Shown: positions 1 through 7,873, counted from the stretch's first letter. The stretch: 11,401 nucleotides of DNA from CAYTEO01 sp964436825 (GCA_964436825.1 CAYTEO010000063.1:1-11401), one strand, 5' to 3'. Program-made: numbers and translations. Notes: generated from the sequence alone by a model not told the origin.

Positions 1-2
1 GC

Positions 3-791
3 CGGCCCCGGATCCTGGTCCTGGGCGACTCCTGCTCCCGGCTCGCCGTCGACGGTCTGCCCTACCCGGCCGGACTGCGGCGGCGGCTCGGGGAGACGGA
101 GGCCGAGATCGTCACCGCGGCCGTTCCCGGCTACACGACCCACCAGGGGCTGGTCTGGCTGTGCAAGCAGCTGCTGGAGCTGGAGCCCGACGTCGTGATC
201 GTCTACTTCGGCTGGAACGACCACTGGCGCGCCACCGGCCTGACCGATGCCGAGCTGTCCCGCCGTCTCCAGCGGGGCCGGCTCCGCCTGGCGACCCTCG
301 TCGAGCGGTTGCGACGGGGGCGGGAGCGCCCCCTGCGCGTCCCGCCGGCCGCCTACGGGGAGAACCTGCGCCGGATCGTCGCCGCCGTCCGCGAGCAGGG
401 CGGCAAGGTGGTCCTGCTCGCGGCGCCCCATCACCTGACCCCCGCCGCCAGGGACCACCTGGTCGAGACCCGCTACCTGCTGCCGGACGACGACCCGACC
501 CGGCTGCACCGCGCCTACCTGGATACCCTGCGCTCCGTCGCCGCCGCGACCGGGGCGACGCTCGTCGATGCCGCCGCCGTCTTCCCGCAACTGCCGCAGC
601 GGCCGCCCCTGCTGCACCGCGACGGGATCCATCCCACCCGCCACGGCCACGCCGTCCTGGCCGCCCTGCTGGCCGACGCCGTCGGTCGCCTGCTGCCCGG
701 GATCGCCCCGTCCGACACCGCGGTTGCGGGCGACCCGGTGGCGATCGCCCGCCGGGCCCTGGCCGGGGCGGGGCAGGGAGGGGCGCCGTGA
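3..791 (+). CDS. SGNH/GDSL-family hydrolase, 5'-truncated by window edge
   Basis: An open frame runs in from the left edge and gives about 262 visible residues; the true start lies outside the window. Visible SGNH blocks are a GDS nucleophile motif (GDSCS, visible residues 8-12), a GWND block III after a hydrophobic strand (VVIVYFGWNDHW), and a C-terminal DGIHPTRHGHAVLA block V carrying the Asp and His of the catalytic triad. In this family such enzymes are esterases or acyltransferases, often acting on O-acyl groups of glycans. No membrane segment is seen in the visible part, but the N-terminus is missing. The stop overlaps the next GTG by four bases (GTGA), so it is translationally coupled to the glycosyltransferase and belongs to the carbamoyltransferase operon. 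I infer a role in acylating or deacylating the same product. The family call is firm; the substrate is unknown. Confidence 0.85.
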   Translation, partial: RPRILVLGDSCSRLAVDGLPYPAGLRRRLGETEAEIVTAAVPGYTTHQGLVWLCKQLLELEPDVVIVYFGWNDHWRATGLTDAELSRRLQRGRLRLATLVERLRRGRERPLRVPPAAYGENLRRIVAAVREQGGKVVLLAAPHHLTPAARDHLVETRYLLPDDDPTRLHRAYLDTLRSVAAATGATLVDAAAVFPQLPQRPPLLHRDGIHPTRHGHAVLAALLADAVGRLLPGIAPSDTAVAGDPVAIARRALAGAGQGGAP

Positions 792-2755
792 GCCGATCCG
801 TCACCCGCCGTGCCGGCCGCCGCCTCGACCGTGACCTGCTGCTCGTGGCCGGGATCGCCCTGCTGGTACGGGCGGTCTACTGGCTGCTCTACTCCCGCAC
901 GCCGTTCTTCCACACCCCGGTCGTCGACGCGTCGTTCTTCGACCTGTGGGCCCGGGCCCTGGCCGCCGGGCAGACCTTCCAGGCCGATGTCTTCTTCAAG
1001 CCGCCGCTCTACCCGTACCTGCTGGCCGGCCTCTACGGGCTGTTCGGTCGCTCGCTGCCGCTGGTCTACGGCCTGCAGTCGCTGCTCGGGATCGGCACCT
1101 GTCTGCTGACGCTGCGGATCGGGCAGCGGGTCCTGGGCCCCCGGCCCGGCCTGGCGGCGGGGATCGTCACCGCCCTGCTGCCGCTGCTGCCGTTCTTCGA
1201 GCTGCAGCTGCTGGCCGAGACGGTGACGACCTTCCTGACCCTGGCGGCGGTCCTGCTGCTGCTGCCCGACGGGTCGGACCGCCGCCCCGGGGGCGGGCGC
1301 GTCGCCGCGGCGGGTCTGCTGCTGGGGATCGCGGCGCTGGGACGGCCCAACCTGCTGCTGGCCGTCGTCGCCGTGGCGGGCTGGCTGGCCTGGGACGACG
1401 GACGCGGTCGGCGCGCCTGGCGGCCGGCGCTGGCCCTGCTGGTGGCCGCGGCAGTGGCCGTCCTGCCGGCGACGCTCCACAACCTGCGCTACGACCGCTC
1501 CCCGGTCCTGGTCAGCGCCAACCTGGGCGCCAACCTGGTGACCGGCAACAGCGATACGGCCGATGGCGTGTCTGCCATCCCGGTGGGTGTGGCCTGGGAC
1601 GACCTGCAGCTGCGCTGCCGCCGCGCGGGGCAGGGACGGGCCGCCGCGGCGTCGCGCTACCTGACCGGCGAGGCCATGCGCTGGATCGCCGACCACCCGG
1701 GGCGGTTCCTGCAGCTGCTGGGCAAGAAGATCGTCGTCCTGCTGGGTGGCTGGGAGGTCCGCAACAACATCCGGCCGCGCCTGCTGGCCGACGAGTTCGG
1801 GGTCTTCCCGCTGCATCGCTGGTGGCCGGGGACGTGGCTGCTGCTGCCGCCGGCGATCGTCGGGCTGGCCTGGTCGCGGCGGTGGGGACGTCGCGGGGCG
1901 CTGCTGACGACGCTGGTCGTCGCCCAGGCCGTCTCGGTCCTGCCGTTCTTCGTCAACGCCCGGTTCCGGATGCCGCTGCTGCCGCTGCTGGCGGTCTGGG
2001 CGGTGGCGGGCGTCCTGCTGCTGCGCGACCGCTGGCGCGAGGGAGGTGCGCGGGCGGCGGCCGCCCCGGCGGCTGTGGCGCTGGCGTTGCTGGTCGGCGG
2101 GAACGTCGACTGGTTCGGCCTGGACGCCCCGTCCCGCTCGGCCCGCGACCACTTCAACCTGGCGCTGATCGCCCTGCGGGGCGACGGGAGGCCGGTGGAC
2201 ACGGCGGCCGCCCGGTGGCACTTCCGCCGCGCCCTGGAGCTCGATCCCCGGGACGTCGACGCCCACGAGCGCTACGGCGCCTTCCTGCTCCAGCAGGCCC
2301 AGCCGGCCGTGGCGGCGGCCGAGAAGGAGTGGCGGGCCGGTCGCTGGCAGCAGGGACTGCGTCAGGCCGAACCGGCCGCCGCGACCCTGGAGGAGGCGCT
2401 GCGGCAGCACCGGGCCGCCGTGCGGCTGCTTCCCCGCTCGTACCGTTCCCACGGGAACGCGGGGATCGCCCTGCTCTGGCTGGGGGAGATCGAGGCGGCC
2501 CGCTCGCAACTCGCCCTCGCCGGCGGCGACACCGCGGCTGCCCGCCGGACCGCCCTGGCGGCCCTGGACCGCCTGGAGGAGGCGGGCAGCGAGCTGCGGG
2601 CCGCCCTGCGGATCGACCCGTCGTTCCGCGAGGCGGTCGGCAACCTGCGCGCCGTCGCCGACGCCTTCGCCATGCTGCCCCCTCTCGATCCGCGGCTCGA
2701 GCGGGCCCGCGCGGAGGCCGCCGGCGGACAGGAACGCGGGGAGGGAGGCCGGTGA
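788..2755 (+). CDS. GT-C membrane glycosyltransferase (PMT/ArnT-like, GT39-type) with C-terminal TPR region
   Basis: This 655-residue protein starts at GTG 788, chosen because GGAGG at 777-781 is correctly spaced and the start overlaps the upstream stop. Residues 1 to about 440 form a polytopic membrane protein with many Leu/Val/Ala-rich helices. The first external loop has an acidic VVDASFFDLW segment followed by KPPLYPYLLAGLYGLFG, the pattern of PMT_2/ArnT-like GT-C enzymes that use polyprenyl-phosphate sugars. From about residue 454 the protein turns soluble, with TPR-like helices (AARWHFRRALELDPRDVDAH near 473-493, RAAVRLLPRSYRSHGNAGIALL near 540-560, ELRAALRIDPSF near 602). I infer sugar transfer to a lipid-linked or surface acceptor on the outer face of the inner membrane, with the TPR part binding a partner. 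The acceptor and sugar are unknown. Confidence 0.85.
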   Translation: MSRSVTRRAGRRLDRDLLLVAGIALLVRAVYWLLYSRTPFFHTPVVDASFFDLWARALAAGQTFQADVFFKPPLYPYLLAGLYGLFGRSLPLVYGLQSLLGIGTCLLTLRIGQRVLGPRPGLAAGIVTALLPLLPFFELQLLAETVTTFLTLAAVLLLLPDGSDRRPGGGRVAAAGLLLGIAALGRPNLLLAVVAVAGWLAWDDGRGRRAWRPALALLVAAAVAVLPATLHNLRYDRSPVLVSANLGANLVTGNSDTADGVSAIPVGVAWDDLQLRCRRAGQGRAAAASRYLTGEAMRWIADHPGRFLQLLGKKIVVLLGGWEVRNNIRPRLLADEFGVFPLHRWWPGTWLLLPPAIVGLAWSRRWGRRGALLTTLVVAQAVSVLPFFVNARFRMPLLPLLAVWAVAGVLLLRDRWREGGARAAAAPAAVALALLVGGNVDWFGLDAPSRSARDHFNLALIALRGDGRPVDTAAARWHFRRALELDPRDVDAHERYGAFLLQQAQPAVAAAEKEWRAGRWQQGLRQAEPAAATLEEALRQHRAAVRLLPRSYRSHGNAGIALLWLGEIEAARSQLALAGGDTAAARRTALAALDRLEEAGSELRAALRIDPSFREAVGNLRAVADAFAMLPPLDPRLERARAEAAGGQERGEGGR

Positions 2756-4572
2756 CGGCGATCCTTGGCATCTCCGCCTACTACCACGACAGCGCCGCGG
2801 CGCTGGTCGTCGACGGGCGGATCGTGGCCGCCGTCCAGGAGGAGCGCTTCACCCGCCTGAAGCACGACGCCTCGTTCCCGCGCCACGCCGTCGCCTGGTG
2901 CCTGGAACGCGCCGGCCTGGCGCCGTCCGACCTGGACGCGGTCGTCTTCTACGAGAAGCCGCTGCTGAAGTTCGACCGCCTGCTGGAGACCTACCTGGCG
3001 TACGCGCCGCGGGGGTTCCGCTCGTTCCTGAAGGCCATGCCCGGGTGGCTGCGAACGAAGCTGTTCATTCCCCAGACGGTCGCCGGCCACCTGCCGGGGC
3101 TGCGGGCGCCGGTGCTGATGACGACCCACCACGAGGCCCACGCCGCCAGCGCCTTCTACCCGTCGCCGTTCCGGGAGGCGGCCGTCCTGACCGTCGACGG
3201 GGTGGGGGAGTGGTCGACGGCGGCCTGGGGTGTCGGCCGCGACAGGGAGCTGGTGCTGGAGCAGGAGCTGCGCTTCCCCCACTCGCTGGGGCTGCTCTAC
3301 AGCGCGGTGACCTACTTCACCGGCTTCCGGGTCAACTCGGGCGAGTACAAGGTCATGGGCCTGGCCCCGTACGGGGAACCGCGCTACGTCGACCTGCTGC
3401 TGGAGAACGTCGTCGAGCTGCGCGAGGACGGCTCGCTGTGGCTGGACCAGCGCTACTTCGACTACTGCGCCGGACTGACGATGACCTCGCACCGGTTCGC
3501 CGAGCTGCTGGGCGGTCCGCCGCGCCGGCCCGAGAGCGAGCTGACGCAGCGGGAGATGGACCTGGCCGCCAGCGTCCAGCGGATCACCGAGATGGCCATC
3601 CTGCGCATGGCCAGCCACGTCCACCGGCGGACCGGGATGCGGCACCTCTGCCTGGCCGGCGGGGTGGCCCTCAACTGCGTGGCCAACGGCCGGCTGCTGC
3701 GCGAGGGGCCGTTCGACGACCTGTGGATCCAGCCGGCGGCGGGCGACGCGGGAGGGGCGCTGGGCGCGGCGCTGCGGATCTGGTACGCCCGCTTCGCCGA
3801 AGGGCGCGAGCCCGAACGGCCCGACGCCCAGCAGGGCAGCTACCTGGGACCGTCCTGGTCGGCGGACGAGGCATGGGCGCAGCTCGCGGAGCTGGGGGCG
3901 GTGGGCCGCCGCTTCGCGGACGAGCAGGAGCTGTGCGAGACGGTGGCCGGGCTGCTGGCCGAGGGGAAGATCGTGGGGCACCACGACGGGCGGCTGGAGT
4001 TCGGCCCGCGCGCCCTGGGGCACCGCAGCATCCTGGGCGACCCGCGCGATCGCCGCATGCAGCGGACGATGAACCTGAAGATCAAGTTCCGCGAGTCGTT
4101 CCGTCCCTTCGCCCCCGCCGTCATGGTCGAGCACGTCGGCGAGTGGTTCGAGCTGGACCGGCCCAGTCCCTACATGCTCCTGGTGGCCGACGTGCGCCGC
4201 GACCGCTGGCGCGACGACCCGGACGCGGCGAACCTGGCCGGCACGGCCCGGGTCAACGCCGTGCGCTCGGAGATCCCGGCGGTGACCCACGTCGACCACT
4301 CGGCCCGGATCCAGACCGTCGACCCGCAGCAGTCGCCCCGTTTCTGGCGGATCCTGCGGGCGTTCGAGGAGCGGACCGGCTGCCCGGTGCTGGTCAACAC
4401 GTCGTTCAACATCCGGGGCGAGCCCATCGTCAACACCCCGGCCGAGGCGTACCGCTGCTTCATGTTCACGGACATGGACGCCCTGGTCGTCGGCGACCGG
4501 CTGCTGCTGAAACGCGACCAGCCTCCGCTGCCCGGTGCCGAGGAGTACAAGCGGCGATTCAAACTGGATTGA
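2752..4572 (+). CDS. Carbamoyltransferase, NodU/CmcH/TobZ/SxtI family
   Basis: This 606-residue protein starts at GTG 2752, which overlaps the upstream stop by four bases and has GGAGG at 2740-2744. The family uses carbamoyl phosphate and ATP to make carbamoyl-adenylate, then O-carbamoylates a hydroxyl. The N-terminal Kae1-like domain begins with ILGISAYYHDSAAALVVDG. Metal-site residues are visible as H126-x3-H130 and D149 (TVDG), with the same spacing as the known TobZ residues H114/H118/D137, plus D332 in AAGDAGGALG. The C-terminal domain has EFGPRALGHRSILGDPR (416-432), KFRESFRPFAPAV and NTSFNIRGEPIVNTPAEA (549-566). Length is normal for the family, and all recognised motifs are intact, so it should be active. 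It lies directly upstream of DUF5989 and SxtJ-like genes, the SxtI-type setting. The substrate is not determined; a sugar hydroxyl is my inference from the neighbours. Confidence 0.95.
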   Translation: MTAILGISAYYHDSAAALVVDGRIVAAVQEERFTRLKHDASFPRHAVAWCLERAGLAPSDLDAVVFYEKPLLKFDRLLETYLAYAPRGFRSFLKAMPGWLRTKLFIPQTVAGHLPGLRAPVLMTTHHEAHAASAFYPSPFREAAVLTVDGVGEWSTAAWGVGRDRELVLEQELRFPHSLGLLYSAVTYFTGFRVNSGEYKVMGLAPYGEPRYVDLLLENVVELREDGSLWLDQRYFDYCAGLTMTSHRFAELLGGPPRRPESELTQREMDLAASVQRITEMAILRMASHVHRRTGMRHLCLAGGVALNCVANGRLLREGPFDDLWIQPAAGDAGGALGAALRIWYARFAEGREPERPDAQQGSYLGPSWSADEAWAQLAELGAVGRRFADEQELCETVAGLLAEGKIVGHHDGRLEFGPRALGHRSILGDPRDRRMQRTMNLKIKFRESFRPFAPAVMVEHVGEWFELDRPSPYMLLVADVRRDRWRDDPDAANLAGTARVNAVRSEIPAVTHVDHSARIQTVDPQQSPRFWRILRAFEERTGCPVLVNTSFNIRGEPIVNTPAEAYRCFMFTDMDALVVGDRLLLKRDQPPLPGAEEYKRRFKLD

Positions 4573-4581
4573 GAGGTCGAT

Positions 4582-4737
4582 ATGAACCGCTTCGGACTGC
4601 TGCGCGAGCTGTGGCTCTTCATGAAACACCACAAGAAGTGGTGGTTGGTGCCGGTCATCCTGGTCCTGCTGCTGCTGGGCGTGCTGATCATCCTGGGCGG
4701 CACCGGCGCGGCGCCGTTCATCTACACCGTCTTCTAG
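4582..4737 (+). CDS. Small membrane protein, DUF5989 family (SxtK-like)
   Basis: A 51-residue ORF starts at ATG 4582, nine bases after the carbamoyltransferase stop, with AGAGG at 4572-4576. The protein has a short amphipathic N-terminus (MNRFGLLRELWLFMKHHKKW), one strongly hydrophobic helix at about residues 21-40, and the ending GAAPFIYTVF. The pattern ELWxFM...KKWW, a hydrophobic stretch, then APFIYTxF is typical of DUF5989 proteins, which are found next to carbamoyltransferases and SxtJ proteins. The positive charges before the helix predict a cytoplasmic N-terminus. The function is unknown. Conservation of the gene order suggests that it anchors or assists the carbamoyltransferase at the membrane, but that is inference. 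It is easy to miss because of its size. Confidence 0.9.
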   Translation: MNRFGLLRELWLFMKHHKKWWLVPVILVLLLLGVLIILGGTGAAPFIYTVF

Positions 4738-4746
4738 GAGGCAGAC

Positions 4747-5157
4747 GTGTCCCTGGTGCGGATCGACTGGCATCCCGACGGCCCGGCGCTGCGCCGTTTC
4801 GGCCGCACGGTGCTGATCGGCTGCTTCCTGATCGCGGCGGTGCTGGGCTGGGGCCGTGGCGCCTGGACGGCGGCCCGCTGGGTGGCGGGTGTCGGCGTGG
4901 TCGTCGGCGGGCTGGGCCTGACCGGCCGGCGCGCCGTGGCCCTGCCGCTGTACCGCCTCTGGATGGGCGTGGGGTTCGTCATGGGGATGGTCGTCAGCCA
5001 CGTCCTGATGGCCGTCGTCTGGTACCTGGTCCTCACGCCGATCGGCCTGGCGCTGCGGCTCTCCGGCCGCGATCCCCTGCAGCAGCGCGCCCGGCGGGAA
5101 GCGTCGTTCTGGCGCGACCTGCCGCCGCGGGACGACGACTTCGAGAGGCAGTTCTAG
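4747..5157 (+). CDS. SxtJ-family membrane protein
   Basis: This 136-residue protein starts at GTG 4747, with AGGAGG at 4736-4741 overlapping the previous stop. Hydrophobic segments are visible at roughly residues 23-38 and 41-60 (VAGVGVVVGGLGLTGRRAVA), and a long one at about 74-105 (GVGFVMGMVVSHVLMAVVWYLVLTPIGL). It ends in a charged, probably cytoplasmic tail (RDPLQQRARREASFW... DDDFERQF). The size, the WMGVGFVMG... LTPIGLALRL segment and the position after a carbamoyltransferase and a DUF5989 gene fit the SxtJ family, named from saxitoxin clusters. The family has no established biochemical role. Its fixed partnership suggests a membrane complex with the carbamoyltransferase, which is inference. 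Confidence 0.85.
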   Translation: MSLVRIDWHPDGPALRRFGRTVLIGCFLIAAVLGWGRGAWTAARWVAGVGVVVGGLGLTGRRAVALPLYRLWMGVGFVMGMVVSHVLMAVVWYLVLTPIGLALRLSGRDPLQQRARREASFWRDLPPRDDDFERQF

Positions 5158-6024
5158 GTGACGTCGCTGGTCCTCGCCTCCCTGGTCTGGGCCCTCTCCT
5201 TCGGCCTGATCAAGCACCGCCTGGCCGGCTGCGATCCCGCCTGGGTGGCGGCGACGCGCCTGCTGCTGGCGGCGGTCCTGTTCGCGCCGTGGTTGCGGCG
5301 GGTCGCCGGCGCGGCCCGTGAACGCGGCGCGCTGCTGCTGCTCGGGGCGGTCCAGTTCGGGCTGATGTACCTGCTCTACATCGCCTCCTACCGCTGGCTG
5401 CCGGCCTGGGGGGTGGCGCTGCTGACGGTGACCACGCCGTTGCTGGTCGTCCTGGTGGACGACGCCTGGTCGGGCCGGTGGCGAAGGCGGCCGTGGCTGG
5501 CGGCGCTGGCGGCCGTCGGCGGGGCGGTCGTCGTCGTCCTGCGGGAGCTGCCGCCGGCGGACGCCTGGCCCGGGATCGCCCTGCTGCAGGGGGCCAACCT
5601 CTGCTTCGCCGCCGGGCAGGTGGCCTATGCCCGTCGGCGCCGTGCCCGTGCCACGGCCGGCCCGGACGCGGCGGACCTGGCCTGGATGTACGTGGGCGCG
5701 GCGGGGCTGGCGCTGGGGGCGGCCCTCCTGCTGCCGGGACGGGGCGACGGTCCGGGCGGCTGGTCCGCCGAGGCCTGGTCGACGCTGCTCTACCTGGGGG
5801 TGCTGCCCACCGGCGTCGGGTTCTGGCTCTGGAACCGCGGCGCGGCCCGGGTGGGGACGGGCGTCCTGGCGGCGGCCAACAACCTCAAGACGCCGCTGGC
5901 CGTCCTGCTGGCCTGGACGGTCTTCGGCGAGCGGGCCGATCCGCTGCGCCTGGCCGCGGGGCTGGTCCTGGTCGTCGGGGCTGTCGTCTGGTCCGGACGG
6001 GGCGGCGCCGAAAAACCGGTTTGA
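5158..6024 (+). CDS. EamA-family (DMT superfamily) transporter
   Basis: This 288-residue polytopic protein starts at GTG 5158, immediately after the SxtJ-like stop. It shows two EamA-type halves of about five helices each. The first opens with SLVWALSFGLIKHRLAGCDP and ATRLLLAAVLFAPWL. The second contains YLGVLPTGVGFWLWNRGAARVG, then NNLKTPLAVLLAWTVFGE and a final helix near 265-280, the usual EamA ending. The length is normal. DMT proteins export or exchange small metabolites, amino acids or nucleotide-sugars. The substrate cannot be read from sequence. Being the last gene of the packed operon, it could move a precursor or the product of the carbamoyltransferase module, or be an unrelated passenger. 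Confidence 0.88.
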   Translation: MTSLVLASLVWALSFGLIKHRLAGCDPAWVAATRLLLAAVLFAPWLRRVAGAARERGALLLLGAVQFGLMYLLYIASYRWLPAWGVALLTVTTPLLVVLVDDAWSGRWRRRPWLAALAAVGGAVVVVLRELPPADAWPGIALLQGANLCFAAGQVAYARRRRARATAGPDAADLAWMYVGAAGLALGAALLLPGRGDGPGGWSAEAWSTLLYLGVLPTGVGFWLWNRGAARVGTGVLAAANNLKTPLAVLLAWTVFGERADPLRLAAGLVLVVGAVVWSGRGGAEKPV

Positions 6025-6048
6025 TTCCCCCTGCCGAGGGGGTAGGAT
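6021..6048 (+). promoter_or_regulatory. Predicted sigma-70-type promoter for pckA with inverted-repeat spacer
   Basis: TTGATT (6021-6026, four of six to TTGACA) and TAGGAT (6043-6048, four of six to TATAAT) are separated by 16 bases. They lie about 60 bases upstream of the PEP carboxykinase start and overlap the stop codon of the transporter gene. The spacer is exactly a 6-bp inverted repeat, CCCCCT-GCCG-AGGGGG (6027-6042). It could instead act as a weak hairpin ending the upstream operon, though no T-tract follows. The prediction comes from sequence only. Confidence 0.5.
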
Positions 6049-6108
6049 GGGGGGCCGCGAGATGAACCGCCGGCCCGGCCGGCCGAACCCAGACCGGAGG
6101 ATCGATCG

Positions 6109-7761
6109 ATGCGCGTGAGGGCCCGACTCGAGCAACTCTTCAAGCGTGAGGAAGGCGGAATCCGTCGCAACATCCCGCGCCCGGACCTGATCCAGGCCTG
6201 TGTCGACCGGCACGAGGCCCTGGTCAGCCAGTGTGGCGCCCTGGCCACCTGGACGCCGCCCGAATCGACCGGCCGCAGCCCCCTGGACACGCTGATCGTC
6301 CGTCGTCCCGAGAGCGAGAGCAAGATCGACTGGGACGCCCCCAACAACATCCCCGTGGATCCGGAGACCTTCACGATGCTCGTCGACGACGCCCTGGCGA
6401 CGCTGCACGACGCCGAGGAGGTCTTCGTCACCGACCGGGTCATCGGCGCCGACCCGACCCACGCCATGCCGGTGACGACCGTCTCCAACCGGGCCCTGAC
6501 GGCGCTGTTCACCCTGAACATGTTCCGGCCCATTCCCGACGACATCGACAAGAGCTGCTTCGCCGACAAGCCGTTCCTGCTGCTGGTCTGCCCGTGGGAC
6601 AAGCTGGATCCCGAGCGCTACGAGGGACGGCTGCGCGTCGACCCGCGCCTGGGCCACACCTCGACGATGGCCGTGGCCATGGACTTCGACGACCGCATCG
6701 GGGTCGTCTTCGGGTCGGCCTACTGCGGCAGCGTCAAGAAGCTGATGTTCACGGTGATGAACTTCCTGCTGCCGTTCGAGAACATCCTGCCGCTGCACTG
6801 CAGCGCCAACGAGGGGCCCGACGGCGACGTGGCCCTCCTGCTGGGCCTGTCGGGCACCGGCAAGACGACCCTGTCGGCCGACCCGGACCGCTCCCTGCTG
6901 GGGGACGACGAGCACTCCTGGGGGCCCAACGGCGTGGCCAACTTCGAGAACGGCTGCTATGCCAAGCTCATCGACCTGGATCCGCAGAAGGAGCCGGAGA
7001 TCCACCACGCCTGCTTCCACAAGGCCGACTACCGCAAGCACGGGGCCATCATCGAGAACGCCATGATGTACCCCGACGGCACCTTCGACCTGCACGACGA
7101 CCGGCTGACGCCCAACTCCCGCGGCAGCTACCCGCTGCAGTACCTGCACAACATCAAGCCCGAGTCGATGGGCGGCCACCCGCGGGTCATCCTCTTCCTG
7201 ACCGCCGACGCCAACGGCGTCCTGCCGCCGGTCAGCAAGCTGACCCGCGCCCAGGCCATGCTCTGGTTCCTGATGGGCTACACCAGCAAGCTGGCCGGGA
7301 CCGAGACGGGCGTCACCGAACCGAAGTCGGTCTTCTCCCGCTTCTTCGGCGCACCGTTCATGCCGGGCAACCCGGACATCTACGCCCACATGCTCGGCGA
7401 GATGATGGACAAGCACGAGGTGCGGGTCTACCTGGTCAACACCGGCTGGAGCGGCGGTCCCTACGGCGTGGGGCAGCGGATGGACATCACCCTGACCCGG
7501 GCGATGGTCTCCGCGACCATCGACGGCAGCATCGAGTCGGCCACCTTCACGCCCGACCCGATCTTCAAGGTCCTGGTGCCGGACAGCTGCCCCGGCGTGC
7601 CCGATCCCGCCATCCTCACCCCGATCAACACCTGGTCCGACAAGGCGGCCTACGAGGAGCGGGCCCGCAAGCTGGCGGCCGACTTCGCGACGCAGTGGGA
7701 CAAGGCGTATGCGGGCAAGGGGCTGGACTCCTCCATCGAGGAGGCCTGTCCGGGCAAGTAG
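6109..7761 (+). CDS. pckA: Phosphoenolpyruvate carboxykinase (ATP)
   Basis: This 550-residue cytosolic enzyme interconverts oxaloacetate plus ATP with PEP, CO2 and ADP, at the entry to gluconeogenesis. The start at ATG 6109 has GGAGG at 6096-6100. Visible motifs are STGRSP (Arg56, oxaloacetate site), Y205-C-G-S-V-K210-K211, LHCSANEG (His230), the P-loop GLSGTGKTTLS (Lys252), the GDDEHSW metal-binding motif (266-267), and NTGWSGGPYGVGQRM near 444-458. These place it in the ATP-type family rather than the GTP type, and the length is normal. The segment usually reading AGEMKK is CGSVKK here, a small departure at an otherwise conserved place. It is transcribed alone, between its own predicted promoter and a strong terminator. 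The identification is secure. Confidence 0.97.
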   Translation: MRVRARLEQLFKREEGGIRRNIPRPDLIQACVDRHEALVSQCGALATWTPPESTGRSPLDTLIVRRPESESKIDWDAPNNIPVDPETFTMLVDDALATLHDAEEVFVTDRVIGADPTHAMPVTTVSNRALTALFTLNMFRPIPDDIDKSCFADKPFLLLVCPWDKLDPERYEGRLRVDPRLGHTSTMAVAMDFDDRIGVVFGSAYCGSVKKLMFTVMNFLLPFENILPLHCSANEGPDGDVALLLGLSGTGKTTLSADPDRSLLGDDEHSWGPNGVANFENGCYAKLIDLDPQKEPEIHHACFHKADYRKHGAIIENAMMYPDGTFDLHDDRLTPNSRGSYPLQYLHNIKPESMGGHPRVILFLTADANGVLPPVSKLTRAQAMLWFLMGYTSKLAGTETGVTEPKSVFSRFFGAPFMPGNPDIYAHMLGEMMDKHEVRVYLVNTGWSGGPYGVGQRMDITLTRAMVSATIDGSIESATFTPDPIFKVLVPDSCPGVPDPAILTPINTWSDKAAYEERARKLAADFATQWDKAYAGKGLDSSIEEACPGK

Positions 7762-7784
7762 GGGGAGCGGACGCCGTGTTTCCC

Positions 7785-7812
7785 GGGGCCGCGGTCGCCT
7801 GACCGCGGCCCC
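7785..7812 (+). terminator. GC-rich terminator hairpin after pckA
   Basis: A perfect 12-bp stem (GGGGCCGCGGTC, 7785-7796, with its complement at 7801-7812) closes a GCCT loop 23 bases after the pckA stop. It is followed by TTCCCTTG, a poor T-tract, so termination may be partly factor-assisted. It separates pckA from the iron-box promoter region downstream. Confidence 0.8.
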
Positions 7813-7854
7813 TTCCCTTGCGGCCCCTCCGGCAAGTCCACCTTGACGGATAGA

Positions 7855-7873
7855 GATAATGAGACTCTTTTTC
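7855..7873 (+). promoter_or_regulatory. Fur-box-like operator
   Basis: GATAATGAGACTCTTTTTC matches the classic 19-base Fur box (GATAATGATAATCATTATC) at 15 of 19 positions. It lies in a short AT-rich island, out of keeping with the surrounding GC-rich DNA, about 75 bases upstream of the NifX-like gene start. GATAAT at 7855-7860 also resembles a -10 element, so a bound regulator could block a promoter here. The match is seen directly; binding by Fur or a relative is inference. Confidence 0.55.

Noticed and set aside
161..787. Upstream extension of the glycosyltransferase frame
   Set aside because: It runs through the SGNH hydrolase in another frame and is a low-complexity Arg/Pro/Ala sequence. 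The GTG at 788 has a proper ribosome binding site and the protein fold starts there.
946..2751. Upstream extension of the carbamoyltransferase frame
   Set aside because: It is Gly/Ala/Arg-rich shadow of the glycosyltransferase gene. The family N-terminus ILGISAYYHDS begins four codons after GTG 2752.
2362..7416. Very long minus-strand open frame (1684 codons) across the operon and pckA
   Set aside because: It is antisense to five firmly identified genes, its translation is rich in Arg, Gln, Pro and Gly without any domain, and long open antisense frames are expected at this GC content.
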